Part shown: positions 51,494 to 63,434 of the stretch, piece after piece
How the letters are laid out: each line of letters begins with the position of its first letter
How positions within the stretch are numbered: position 1 is the first letter of the stretch
Assembly (NCBI RefSeq): GCF_024679095.1
Contig: NC_066516.1
Coordinates: 1,891,715-1,955,714 of the forward strand
Reading direction: 5' to 3'
Length of the DNA stretch: 64,000 bases
Source of the DNA: Eriocheir sinensis
Lineage: Eukaryota; Arthropoda; Malacostraca; Decapoda; Varunidae
The notes under the pieces: generated by a model
Databases searched by the model: none
What the model was told of the DNA's origin: nothing
The model's input: the letters and a program-made list of their open reading frames with translations, nothing else
Made by a program: the position numbers and the translations under genes

Positions 51494-52590
51494 TAATAAT
51501 AATGTAATAATAATAGTAATAATAGACCAAACAGAAATAAGAGATATTAAAAGAAAAATCTCAGAAGAAAGGCAACAGGCCCAAAAAGACGAGCTGGACC
51601 GTCTTACACACCACCTGTCCACAGAAATGGGTAGAAAAATACACACAGCACAGGAGGCAGGCGCCTCTAACTGGCTAACGTCATTACCAATCAGAGCAAA
51701 AGGCTTCAGCCTCAACAAACAAGAATTTGTCGACGCCATTGCTCTGAGATATGGCTGGCCGATTGAGGAACTGCCTGATCTCTGTGCATGTGGATCACCA
51801 AATGATGTCACCCACACCATGACATGTAGAAAAGGAGGCTTCGTCTGTATTCGACACGATGAAGTGACGGATCTGACAGCCAGCATGCTCGGGGAGGTAT
51901 GCCAAGACGTCACTACCGAGCCGGCACTGCTTCCCCTGGACGGCGAACACCTTCGGTACAGGACAGCCAATACCTCACAGGAGGCACGGGTTGATGTAAG
52001 TGCCCGCGGATTCTGGGTGCGCGGACAGCGGGCGTTCATGGACATCCGCATATTCGACCCGATGGCTGCCTGTCACCGTGAGCTGCCCCTGCAAGCCGCC
52101 CACCACAGGAACGAGCAGGAGAAGACAAGGGCATACGGTGAAAGAATCCAACATGTGGATCAGGGCAGCTTCACCCCCCTCGTCTTCACCACATCCCAGG
52201 GCCCAATGCTTCTACGCACGCCTCGCGGAACTAATCTCAGAAAAGAAGCATCAGCCAAGGAGTCACGTTATCGCCTGGATGAGGTGTCGCCTCTCGTTCT
52301 CCCTGCTCAGGTCGGCTATCCTATGTCTCAGGGGCACCAGACACTCTGGCCCAAAAGCCACCAACATCTCCAATATGGACTATGAAGCCACAGTGGTGGA
52401 GAGTGACATTAGGGTGGGTCGGGAGTGACTTGAGTAGGGAAGGAAAGGGTGATCTAGACGTAATAGATGATAGGTGATTTAGTGTCAGGTAGTATTAGTG
52501 ATATGGTTGGATGCCACAGTCATTAGCGAACAGAGTTGGGGCTAATGACCTCCAAGCTATGGAGCCCTCCATGATTGTGTCGGGAAAATA
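51493..52590 (+). mobile_element. LINE family G C-terminal fragment with restriction-like endonuclease motifs
   Basis: The reading opens at about 51520 (QTEIRDIKRKISEERQQA) right after the (AAT)n, passes the first Met at 51627 and is open to 52385. A frame change at about 52205 continues the conserved end (RLAELISEKKHQPRSHVIAWMRCRLSFSLLRSAILCLRG) in the frame that stops at 52428. The 3' tail reaches about 52590 and meets an (AGT)n array. The RT itself is absent, so the fragment is 5'-truncated. Confidence 0.75.
51520..52385 (+). pseudogene. Putative restriction-like endonuclease (REL) domain of family G
   Basis: The motif order fits the C-terminal region of R2/NeSL-type LINEs. A zinc knuckle CACG-x6-H-x3-C is at about residues 54-68 counted from the Met at 51627. 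RHDEV follows at about 77. A PD-(D/E)xK-like pair, RVDVSARGFW and AFMDIRIFDP, lies at about 119-143, with 15 residues between the two aspartates. Downstream are a HRNEQEKTRAYGERI helix and SFTPLVFTTSQG. In the known families this domain nicks the target DNA before reverse transcription. The VD replaces the usual PD, and the frameshift at about 52205 makes the copy defective. The domain call is by eye and needs a profile search. Confidence 0.6.
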
Positions 52591-52615
52591 AACATGGGTG
52601 GAGGTATCATTTATG

Positions 52616-52812
52616 TAATAGTAGTAGTAGTAATAGTAGTAGTAGTAGTAATAGTAGTAATAGTAGTAATAGCAGTAATAGTAGTAATAGTAGTAATAGT
52701 AGTAATAGTAATAGTAGTAATAGTAATAGTAGTAATAGTAGTAATAGTAATAGTAGTAATAGTAGTAATAGTAGTAATAGTAATAGTAGTAATGGTAATA
52801 GTAATAGTAACG
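52616..52812. repeat. (AGT/AAT)n trinucleotide repeat at family G 3' end
   Basis: About 197 bp of AGTAGTAAT-type units, in the place of the element's 3' tail. It gives Val/Ile-rich and Asn/Ser-rich frames on the plus strand and Leu-rich or Thr/Ile-rich frames on the minus strand. Confidence 0.95.
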
Positions 52813-53336
52813 ACAAAACCAACAATAATACGTTCAAGCCCAAAGCACTTAACCAATAAGTCATATCCCTTATGTAAAACAAAAGAAGGTATTCCACGCG
52901 GAGACACAGCCGTACTCATCCGTGAAGAGGCACAAAGGGCATCCCGAGTATGTCCAGGTATATATGAACACATTCCATTCCTTCATATAAAGGCTGCCGT
53001 GTTATGAATAGGACAAAACAACGGGTCGGGAAATATATACGTATAGGGAGTTGACTGGCCGTGATGGTGCTGTTTGTTGCGCTACTGGGAACTGTAGAAA
53101 GTGAAGGAGGAGGAGTCTGAGGGGGAAGGGTCGAGTAATAACAACAACAATCATACAGGAGTCAAATGGAGAAGGGACGTGAATGCGTGTGGGGGGGGGG
53201 AAGGGGGCGGGAGCAACAATAAGCGGGACGCCACCACAGGGACAGGAACGAGGAAGTGAATTACGGCGAGATATCTGAAGAGCGGGAAAACTACCTGGGC
53301 ACCAACCTCCTCCTCCGACAACGACTGGAGTGTGCG
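52813..53336. other. Unassigned sequence
   Basis: About 520 bp with a G-run at 53190. No feature recognised. Confidence 0.4.
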
Positions 53337-54410
<1,074 letters not shown>

Positions 54411-54820
54411 TGTCTGCACCATACCCATTCTCAACATCCTCGGTTCATCCTCATTCACAGCCTTCACATTTTGCATCCTCATCTTGTACACCTCATTTTT
54501 CCCTTTGATTAAAACCCTGCATAGCATAGGCGGGTTAGTATTCGTGGCGCTGTTACGCTGAGATGCTGCTCATGCTTACACAGTGAAGCAAAAATATGAA
54601 AACAATGTAGCGGAAGCATCACCAGATATGAAAAAGCACTAACCCTCCCTGCCAGGCCTTGTGTACCTAAGCCCGCCTTCCCATCCCATCCCGCCTCGTA
54701 CCGTCCAAGAGCCGTCCGACTCCAGCCGCGGCCACCAACACACCTGCCATTGACAAAAGTATAAAAAAGACAGCGGCCTTGAAATACCGGCAGAAAAAAA
54801 TAACAGGCTGGCCCCCCGTC
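54411..54820. other. Unassigned sequence
   Basis: About 410 bp between two pyrimidine arrays. No gene recognised. Confidence 0.4.
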
Positions 54821-55470
54821 GTTCCTTGCCTCCCATCTTCCCCTTATCTTTCTCTCCCATCTTTCTCTTGTATTTTTCTCTCGTCTTTCTTTCACCTTTC
54901 CTTCCCGCCCTTTCCTTTCCCCTCGTCGTCGCCTTTTGCTTGTGTTTTTCTCTCGTCTGTCTCTTGCCTTGCCTCCCCGCCTTCCCCTTACCTTTCCTTA
55001 CATCATTCCCTTACCCTTCCTGCTGGTCCCCCGTCCTTCCTTGCCTCCCATCTGTCCCGTATCGTTCTCTCCCATGTATCTCTTGCATATATTTTCCCTT
55101 CGTCTTTCTGGAACCTTACCCTTCCCTACATCTTTCCATTACCTTTCCTGCTACTCCTCCCTCCCCCACCCCCCTCCGTCTTTCCTTGCCTCCCATCTTC
55201 TCTTAATCTTTCTTATCCATCTTTCACTTATATATTTTCTCCGCATATTTCTCTTACCTTTCCTTCCCGCCTTCCCCATACCTTTCCTTACATCTTTCCC
55301 TTACCTTTCCTGTTTTATGGTCCCTTTATCATTCCTCTTCACCTCCTTTCCTTTCCTGTCGTAACATCTATCTTTTATGCGCTTCCTCTGCCTTTCACCA
55401 ACCCAATATATTCCTCCTTTATCCGTCATTCCCTCCTCTCCTGCTTCCATTATCCCCTCTCTTCTACGCC
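54821..55470. repeat. Pyrimidine-rich minisatellite, period about 145 bp
   Basis: CCTTGCCTCCCATC recurs at 54824, 55039 and 55184 (spacings 215 and 145). A shortened unit (CCTTGCCTCCCCGCC at about 54968) accounts for the longer first spacing. CTTACCTTTCC blocks repeat within units. Confidence 0.75.
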
Positions 55471-55775
55471 TACCCTCCATTATCTGAACAGAGCCATCCC
55501 ATCATGTCTCCACTCCTCCCCTCGAAGCCTTGATTACCCATTCGCACGCCCCACCAGGAAGGAGTGTGGGAGGAACGGAAATAACAGCAAAACATGAAGA
55601 TTATTGTCCTGGTGGATGGGAGGGAGGTGGTGATGGTGGCTGCTGCTGCGCTCGGTGGAAGAAGAAAAATGAAAGGTGAAGGACGCACGGCAGCAGCGGA
55701 GGAAGGGTACAAGAATGGCAAGAAACGTAATAACTGGAATGATGGCGGCGGCGACAATAACAAATAACACTAATG
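55471..55775. other. Unassigned sequence
   Basis: About 300 bp of mixed composition. No gene recognised. Confidence 0.35.
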
Positions 55776-55866
55776 ATGATGATGTTGATGATAATAATAA
55801 TAAGAAGAAGAAGAAGAAGAAGTAAAAGAAGAAAAAGAAGAAGACGACGACAACGACGACGACGAC

Positions 55867-55898
<32 letters not shown>

Positions 55899-56058
55899 AG
55901 AAGAAGAAGAAGAGGAGGAGGAAAAAGAAGAAGAAGAAGAAAAAGAAAAAGAAGAAGAATCCACAGAAGAAGAACCTCTAAGAAGAAGAAGAAAGAAGAA
56001 AAGAAGAAAGAAAGAAAGAGAAGAAGAAAGAAGAAAGAAGAAAGAAGAACCACAAACA
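55776..56058. repeat. (GAT)n, (GAA)n and (GAC)n trinucleotide repeats
   Basis: A GAT/AAT stretch is followed by about 250 bp of GAA with GAC and GAG interruptions. The Lys/Arg-rich and Ser-rich frames over it are not genes. Confidence 0.95.
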
Positions 56059-56186
56059 GCACCATCCAACCTCAACAGAAATGACACCAACAATAACAAT
56101 AACATCAACGCCAACGACAACAACAACGCCCATTTCTTCTTCTGTACATTATAGAAAGTTTTCACGCGACAACATGTACAGTATGA

Positions 56187-56247
<61 letters not shown>

Positions 56248-56431
56248 TCGTTGTTACTATAATTAGTCAATATATAAACGAGTGATGCTATTAGGTGCAT
56301 ATTGCCGCCCCCCCCCCCCCCTTCTTTCTTCCGCGGCCCCTTTATTTGACCCTCCCCCACATCCCCCAACCACCCCTTTTTCCTTCCTTCTATTCTTCAA
56401 GGTGGTGTGTGTGTGTGAGAGAGAGAGAGAT
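56059..56431. other. Unassigned sequence with (GT)n at 56189-56246
   Basis: Contains a C-run at about 56308-56321 and short GT/GA runs at 56403-56430 that touch the family D 3' end. Confidence 0.45.
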
Positions 56432-56551
56432 TTACATAGATTTACATAGAAAATCAGACCACACAGACCCCATGGTCCAGACTTGGTGGTCTGTCCTTAA
56501 CCTAAGTGATTTTACATTAATCAGAAGACTCCAAAACGTTGCATTTCTACT

Positions 56552-59330
56552 CTAGTTGATATTAAGTTGAAGGAAGTGACGGTCGAGCTTATTTTTGAAG
56601 GAGTCAATCGTGTTACACTGGACCACTGATGATGGGAGCTTATTCCATTCTCGCACTACAACGTTGGTGAAGAAAAATTTGGTGCAGTCTGAATTTACTT
56701 GTCTACATCTGAGTTTTACGCCATTGTTCCTCGTGCGCAAAGTGTCATCGATCATAAACAATGTTGATCTGTCTACATTCGTGAAACCATTAAGTATTTT
56801 AAAACATTCGATCAGTTTTCCTCGGAGGCGACGTTTCTCAAGAGAACATGTTAAGGGTGAAAGCCTTTCTTCGTAGGATTTGTTGCGCAAGGAAGGGATA
56901 ATTTTCGTTGCCCGACGCTGAACACCTTCTAATTTAGCAATATCCTTTGCATGGTGAGGAGACCAAAACTGTACCGCATATTCCAAGTGGGGTCTGACTA
57001 AACTGTTGTAGAGCAGGAGTATTACATCTTTATTCTTAAATAAAAAGTTTCTTTTAATGAAGCCCAACATTCTGTTCGCTTTATTTGCTGCATCGATGCA
57101 TTGCTGAGAATTTGAGGTTTGACGCGATTTTGACCCCAAGTCCTTGACGCATTGAACGCTTTTGAGTTTAACGCCGCGCATTTCGTAATCAAACTTTTAT
57201 TCCTCGTTCCAACTTGAAGGACCTGGCACTTGTCTACGTTAAAGGGCATCTCCCATCTATCCGACCAAGCTGAAATTTTGTGCAAATCCTCTTGGGCTTT
57301 GCCTGTCTTCGTAAGTGATAAACTAGTTACCAATATATGTGTCGTCTGCAAAATTACTAATGCGGTTAAAGAGAACAACATCCACGACTATGATGTAAAA
57401 AATGAAGAGCACTGGGCCAGAACCGAGCCCTGAGGGACGCCACTAGTGACAGGCGCCCACTCTGAGTTAAATCCGTCAATAAATACTCTTTGTTGTCTGT
57501 TGCTCAAACAATTCGCGATCCATTGGTTTACCTGACCGTCAATACCTATTTGTTTTAATTTGTAAAGTAATTTATGATGCAGGACTTTATCAAACGCTTT
57601 CTGGAAATCAAGATAGACTACGTCCAGTGATTTGGTTACGTCATAAACAGTGAAGAGGTCGTTATAAAAGGTTAATAGATTTGATAGGCACGATCTTTTG
57701 TTTCGGAAGTCATGTTGTGAGTCCCCAATTAATGAGTGGCTTTCAAGGTAACTCACAATTTTGACTAATTATGCTCTTGAGTAGCTTGCCTACAACTGAA
57801 GTTAAACTAAAGGGCCTGTAATTATCTGGTATTTCTTAAATCCTTTCTTAAAAATCGGTGTTACGTTAGCCTTTTTCCAATCCGAAGGTACTTTGCCTCG
57901 TCGCAAAGGACATATTGAATACGATTGGGAGAGAGAAGAGTATTTCGCTCTTTGTTTCTTTCAGCAGAGTTGGATATACTTTATCAGGTCCAGGACTTTT
58001 ATTTGTTTTAAGTGATTTGAGGGCTTTAAGGACTTCATCGGGTTTTATTTCAAAGTTGGACAATGCATGCTCGGGATTTACATTAGTACTGGTGTTGGTG
58101 GTGGTGGTGGGAGGACTGTTCGTATTAAATACCGAGGAAAAATAATTATGTAACAAGTTCGCAACGTGTTGGCTTTCAGTCACTAATTCACCGTCACTGT
58201 TAGTTAGGGGTCCAGTTCCACTTCTGACGGCCCTCCAGTTGTTTATATACCTGAAGAAGAATTTCGGATCATTTTAACAGTGCCATGGCTGCAATGTTTT
58301 TTTTTCATATCTACGCTTTGCCTGCCATACTAATCTGTTTATTCGACGCCAGGCTTCATGATAAAGTCTAATGTTTTCGGGCGTGTTTTGCTCTATCTTT
58401 AACCTATAAGACAAATTTCTCTCCTTATCCGAATGTTTAATTTCGCTATTAAATCAAAGGTGGACTTTTATTAGTGTTAATTCGCTTCTCGCACAAGGGG
58501 ACAAATGTGTCCTGCTGGTGAGTAGTGATTTTTAAAGTTTAACCAGGCGACCTCTGCATTGCCGTCATCTGATAGTTGCATATCTATTAGTTTTCGTCGG
58601 ATTTCTACGAAGTTGGCTCTTTTGAAATTGGGCACCTTAACTTTATTTTCAGTCACCGATGTTTGAGCTCTAATGTCAACGCGCACTAGTTTATGATCGC
58701 AGGAACCGAGGTGTTCTCCTACCGTGACATTACTGACTAGGTTATCTTGGGTCGCTATAACAAGGTCAAGTATGTTATTTTGTCGAGTTGGTTCAGAAAC
58801 CATTTGGCTTAGATAATTTTCCTCTAGAAATTCGATCATTCTATGGGACTCACCTACTGTACCCGACAGTGTCCTTGAGTCGATATGGGGAGTTAAAGTC
58901 TCCTAGTATCAGTGAGTCGCTGTTATTAAGTGACTGCCTTAAGACGCTGTACATTTCAAGATCGCCATCAAGTGATTGCCCCGGAGGCCTGTAAGTGACA
59001 GATATATTTAAATAGACTTATGCAATGTTTACTCACGCACAAATGTTCAACGTTACTGTTTCTTGGTGTTTTGTCAGTAGGTTGCAAGTAGCTTTTGACA
59101 AAAAGGGCGACACCACCCCCTCTACGGTTTACACGATCATTGTTGAAGAATCTGTAGCCATCTATGTTATATTCGGAACTTAAATCAATATTAGTGGTGT
59201 CGATAAATGTTTCGGTTATAGCAATTACGTCAAAGTTTTCTGTCAGAGCAAGACATCGCAGTTCATCAAATTTGTTTCTTAGGCTACGCGCATTGAAACT
59301 AAGGACTCTTAGGTTATCTTGAAGCTTGGT
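56552..59330 (-). pseudogene. Family D ORF2: endonuclease plus reverse transcriptase, broken
   Basis: The minus strand from about 59320 shows VLSFNARSLRNKFDEL, VIAITETFID, GGGVALFVK, ISVTYRPPGQS, LGDFNSP and CDHKLVRVDI, the catalytic series of an apurinic-type endonuclease. The pre-RT KTNKSPGPDKVYPTLLKE follows at about 58020. RT motifs are [18 protein letters not shown] (Gly replaced by Asp), [23 protein letters not shown] and FADDT (about 57345, in a shifted frame). Then come the thumb PHLEYAVQFWSPHHAKDI and a C-terminal FKNKLDRHFLQLNIN before the stop. Frame changes occur near 57020-57180, 57390, 57760, 58480 and in the endonuclease. Catalytic residues largely survive, but continuity does not. 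Confidence 0.85.
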
Positions 59331-59332
59331 AA

Positions 59333-60350
59333 TAGAGTTACTGGAGGGTTCAATGTTACGAGTCTGTTGCGGTGTGGTGTCTATTTACACGGGCGGGATG
59401 GAAGGACGTGGCTGAGAGTCGTTTTTGTTGTTCGGGCGTTACGTACGGCGTTGTTGAGGCCTTCCAAATCTGGCTGCCCCGATGGGGACAGGTGTATGCC
59501 GTCCCTTTGGAAAAGTCTACTCTGGCCGTAGAAATCGTTCAGGCGTTAAAGAATTCGACGTCAAGCTCTCCGCAGAGAGTCTGCAGGCGGTTGTTGAGGC
59601 TGAAGGCCTTACTGTAAGTCGCCCTCATCCCATGTCCGTGGTAGAATTCCTGAAATCAAAATATTAGGGGATTTTGTCTTATACTGCTGGATGAGCCTAC
59701 GGTACTTGTCCAGCAGTTCCTCGAACTCAGGTCGTGGTGACGTCGTTTGTACCTGTGTGGAGAACAAAAGGTGAGTCATTTGAGGCCTCAGCGGAGACCT
59801 CGTCCAGGGCAGCTGTGATGTCGTCAACACCAGCTCCAGGATAACAGTAGTTACGCCTACGACGGGGACTCTGCCACAGGAATTCAACCACCTGATGGCG
59901 AATCATAGAGTCACCGACCAAGAAGGTGCTCTGTTCCTCGTCCTCCTCCTCCAGTATGGCAAATCTGTTGTAGCAATGAGTAGGATAAATGGCTCTGGGG
60001 CGGGTCTGGCTCCTCCTCTCACAGGGGTGAAGCATTCAGCGTCAGCTCTACCAGTTCCTGTGACGTGCCTTCTTCGGAAGGTGGCTGGGCATCAGTGCAG
60101 GTGAGGAGGGTGATGAGGCGTCAATTGCAGGAGGGGCGACGATGTTGGCCTAGATAAACTCCTGCAAGGTATCAACAGTACTTGTTAGTTCGGTGATCTT
60201 CTTCTCGCCAGCCGTTAGCCTTTCGTCCTGTTGAAGGAGTCTCGTTTCCATCTGCTGAGTCAACAGGCAGATCTTGCAGACAGTCGATCGTCCTGAGAAG
60301 AAATGACCAGAGAAGTTTCCTGTGCAAGTCGAACATTTCTTTAGCGCCAT
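59333..60350 (-). pseudogene. Family D ORF1: zinc finger, coiled coil and SGNH-esterase, broken
   Basis: The start at 60350 (MALKKCSTC) is chosen because it begins the cysteine block. CSTC-x-VCKIC fits a small zinc finger (PHD-like). A heptad-like stretch QQMETRLLQQDERLTAGEKKI suggests a coiled coil. After a stop near 60150 and frame changes, the frame 60035 to 59727 shows VGDSMIRHQVV (block I with the nucleophile Ser) and HTGTNDV (block III). The final part near 59460 shows DGIHLSPSG, the Asp-x-x-His of block V. Esterase-bearing ORF1 proteins are known from CR1-clade LINEs. The exact substrate is not known. Confidence 0.78.
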
Positions 60351-60365
60351 CTTGGTAAGGAGGAG

Positions 60366-60845
60366 GTATCTATATATTTGCTTTGCTTTTTCTTTTCGTA
60401 GGGCAGAGGACGCGTGCGTGAATAAGCGAGAATAAGTGAGAGAGAGATGGGAAGGCGTAGGAGGAGATAGGGATGGGAGGGAGGAAGAGGGCGAAGAAAG
60501 GGGGAGAGAGAGAGGTGGGAACGAGATAGGGAGTGAGGAAGGAGAGACAGAGAGGGGCAAGTGGGGGTAGTAATGAGAGAGAGAGGGGGGCAATGGAGAG
60601 GGAGGCGAGAGAGAGAGAGAGAGAGATGGGAAGGCGTGGGAGGAGATAGGGATGGAGAGGGAGGAAGAGGGCGAAGGAAAGGGAGAGAGAGAGGGTGGGA
60701 ACGAGATCAGGAGTGAGGAAGGAGAGACAGAGAGGGGCAAGTGGGGGTAGTAATGAAGAGAGAGAGAGGGAGGGCAATGGAGAGGAGGCGAGAGAAGAGG
60801 AGGAGCAGAAACGCGAGAAGGGAGGGAGGAGGAGGATTACTGGTC
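60366..60845. repeat. 179-bp tandem duplication in purine-rich DNA
   Basis: GATGGGAAGGCGT occurs at 60446 and 60625. The two copies (about 60446-60620 and 60625-60795) differ at few positions and share AGGAGAGACAGAGAGGGGCA and GTGGGGGTAGTAATGA. Confidence 0.92.
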
Positions 60846-61419
60846 TCACTGGGAATAATCTGGTCAAGTCAGGTCAGGTAGGTCTGAACACCTGCATGGA
60901 AGTGGCGTCGGAGTGGAATCTGGAAATATATAAAGAATGTGGCGGAAAGAGTGTAACACTGTGTTTTGTGTATAGGTGTATATATGTTTTACAGGGCACT
61001 ACTGCGAGAGGTAGATACAGGCAGAGAGAGGTAGTAAAAATAAGGGCAACACTTAATCCTGTCCAGTGAAGCACGTGGTCGCACAGCAAACAGCACACCT
61101 CTGCAGGCAGCTAACTCGGTTGACAATAAGCAGTACGCAGCACGACATGAAAATAGCACGGCACAGCAAGATCTACAGTACAGTTCAGTACAGCACACGA
61201 GGTGGATTCGCAAGCAGAGGTCACGGAAGTGGGAGCGCGTGCAGTTTGACCTCTCAGGGGTGAGGAGCAAGGCGCTGAGAGAGAGAGAGAGAGATAGAGC
61301 GACATGGCAACAAAAGAGGGGAGCCACCTTCCTCTCATCTTATAATTATCATTCCTTTGACCCGAGCCCTACAAACCTGGCCATTGTCTCCAGCCTCTTC
61401 CCGCCACACACCTACCTCA

Positions 61420-61421
<2 letters not shown>
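60846..61421. other. Unassigned sequence
   Basis: About 575 bp, partly rich in GCA/CAG-like triplets at 61070-61200. No gene or TE recognised. Confidence 0.4.
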
Positions 61422-61671
<250 letters not shown>

Positions 61672-61703
61672 CACAAATTACTACAACTAGAGTTACGACA
61701 CGG

Positions 61704-61787
61704 GAGGCGGTGGCCGAGTGGTTAGCGTGCGAGCGTGGTGAGCCCGAGGACCTAGCGTGGACTGGGTTCGAGTCCCCACAGAAACAC
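61704..61787 (+). mobile_element. tRNA-derived SINE head, type S1, truncated by (TA)n
   Basis: GGAGGCGGTGGCCGAGTGGTTAGCG (A-box, first 20 bases diagnostic) and GGGTTCGAGTCCC (B-box) are the clearest promoter boxes in the window. The end ACACGCTA corresponds to CACGCTACC in the 3371 copy, after which (TA)n takes over. No 7-bp acceptor stem closes, so it is not called a tRNA gene. Confidence 0.75.
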
Positions 61788-61788
61788 G

Positions 61789-61852
<64 letters not shown>

Positions 61853-61868
61853 ATATATATATATATAT
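61788..61868. repeat. (TA)n microsatellite at SINE end
   Basis: About 80 bp of TA with one CTATA interruption, beginning at the GCTA of the SINE. Confidence 0.96.
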
Positions 61869-62733
61869 AACACTTCAACGTCAAACGATTCACAGACGAT
61901 TCATAAGTTTTCGTTCTCTCAACTGAACCTTCCTTATTAATGGCGTTTGCTCCATCATCTCACCCATCAACTTTGACAAATTAATTCCTGCCAAAATCCA
62001 TAATACTGCTCTCAATAACGATGTTGGAGTTGTGTTCTCTGTCATCCTTACTTTGTCGATAATTGTGCATGCCATAAAACTTTTCCTACTAAAGTCTTCT
62101 CCATTCTTTCCAACAACTGCTGTAGTATAATTGGATGTAATGGGAGGAGTAAAGAACCGTTTGTAAACTCCACATTTTCGAAAAACAGTGAATTAAAAAA
62201 CTGGATATTTATGCAGGAGCAGACAAAGTTATTCCCGGTTCAAATAGAGACTCTCCTCAAATCATTTCAGCCCATCATAGAACACTAGACACTTGGAATA
62301 TGAACTGTCGGCAAAATATCAACTGGCTACACTTATACTACTGAGGGTTGATGCTGTCCCAGACATGATCCTTCCCAAGAGGACGTATGATAATGAAGGA
62401 GGGTATACCTTCGGCTAAGATAAGGAATGAAATGGAATTTGCTGCTGCAAGCTAGTCTTACCATTCATTACCTATTTTACTCATCAGAACACATCCCAAC
62501 TTAGAGAATTCAATAGATTTATACTCACTGCGATAATTTTACTTTGGTGGTGCGATCTCATTTATAGGAACGTTTCGGCAATGTTTTAACAGTAGATTTT
62601 AATCTAACGTGACGCCACCACCGCATAGGACCAAAACAAGCCCTCTGATGGCCTCCCAGGCAGTTCCTTTCCAGCCAACTCGTAATCTAAGCATCTCCCT
62701 GCCCAGGGCTATAACCAAAGTCCGTAACCCACT
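61869..62733. other. Unassigned sequence
   Basis: About 865 bp, AT-rich. A short plus-strand stretch near 62117 (CCSIIGCNGRSKEPF) loosely resembles the start of a THAP-type finger, but stops follow and the remaining ligands are missing. Confidence 0.3.
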
Positions 62734-63207
62734 CTGGGGTGCGTTTGAGAGAGCGATTCGGGCCGCCCGGACCGCCCCGGGTCCTGTAACGCCGCAGCCC
62801 GAGTTGCTAACTCGGACCGCCTGCTGCAGCTCGGTTTGGAGAGGTGGAGGGCAAATATGGCGGCCCAAACAAACACATATAAGTGCTTCCATTGCATTTC
62901 ACCTCTATGTGCCACCATAACCACCGCAGCTTCCTTTTCATCCTCTGTTGCAAGGAGTTCGTCGGCCAGAACAGCTTGTGATGCATGTTTAAACGTCGTC
63001 AGGAAGATCAGCGGACGCCATTTTGCTGCCAGAACAGCTAGTAAACGTCCTCAGGAAGATCAGCGGACGCCATTTTGCCATCAGTGAGACGCCGTTACCG
63101 TAGCAACGACGAGGCTTAACTGAGAGGCGCACAAGAGCTTTTGATAGAGGGGTCCGGGTGGTCTGGGCGCCCGGGGCGGCCCGAATCACTCTTCAAACGC
63201 ACCCCTG
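62734..63207. mobile_element. Inverted-terminal-repeat element (474 bp), unassigned
   Basis: The left end CTGGGGTGCGTTTGAGAGAG and the reverse complement of the right end CAGGGGTGCGTTTGAAGAGT agree over roughly 55 bp with mismatches. A 40-bp block with GGAAGATCAGCGGACGCCAT is directly repeated inside (about 62991 and 63043). No flanking duplication was found. A CAGGGG start would fit hAT-like ends but is not proof. Confidence 0.6.
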
Positions 63208-63434
63208 GTGAGCAAACCTGCAAAAAATATGCGGGCGATCCACCAGACGTGCTCAAGAGTTATAATACCATGACTATCCCTGTTTGTCTGTCATCCCTCA
63301 CCAACGTCTGCCGGCGGTCAATCAAGATGAGGTGTCTCCTTTTACCCCTCGATTCGCCCCTGCCAGCTGCCCCGGGGAAACTCGCTGCTTCTTACGGTAT
63401 ATTAGCGAATCCGTACGCAACATTGCTGCTAGTA
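63208..63434. other. Unassigned sequence
   Basis: No feature recognised. Confidence 0.35.

Larger units (their letters stand above)
56432..60365 (-). mobile_element. Nearly full-length CR1-like LINE family D
   Basis: The 3' end has a tandem decamer GATTTACATA (plus-strand sense, 56431-56450), then a short 3' untranslated block. Going up the minus strand there are the thumb/C-terminal region (57181 to 56552), RT (to about 57900), linker, endonuclease (about 58470-59320), ORF1 (59333-60350) and little 5' leader before a purine minisatellite. Total is about 3.9 kb. Frameshifts and stops affect both ORFs, but the complete order of parts is visible. It shows what the truncated copies at 4917 and 39625 once were. 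Confidence 0.88.

Noticed and set aside
52575..53007. Val/Ile-rich, Asn/Ser-rich or Leu-rich frames (possible membrane protein)
   Set aside because: They are translations of the (AGT/AAT)n array that follows family G.
55773..56084. Arg/Lys-rich 103-codon frame like a protamine
   Set aside because: It is the (GAA)n/(GAC)n array read in one frame.
61704..61787. tRNA gene
   Set aside because: A-box and B-box are good, but no acceptor stem or closing 3' strand exists and the same head occurs in SINE S1.
62110..62290. Possible THAP-type zinc finger (CCSIIGCNGRSK...)
   Set aside because: Only the first Cys pair fits. The Trp and second Cys-His pair are not in place and a stop follows.
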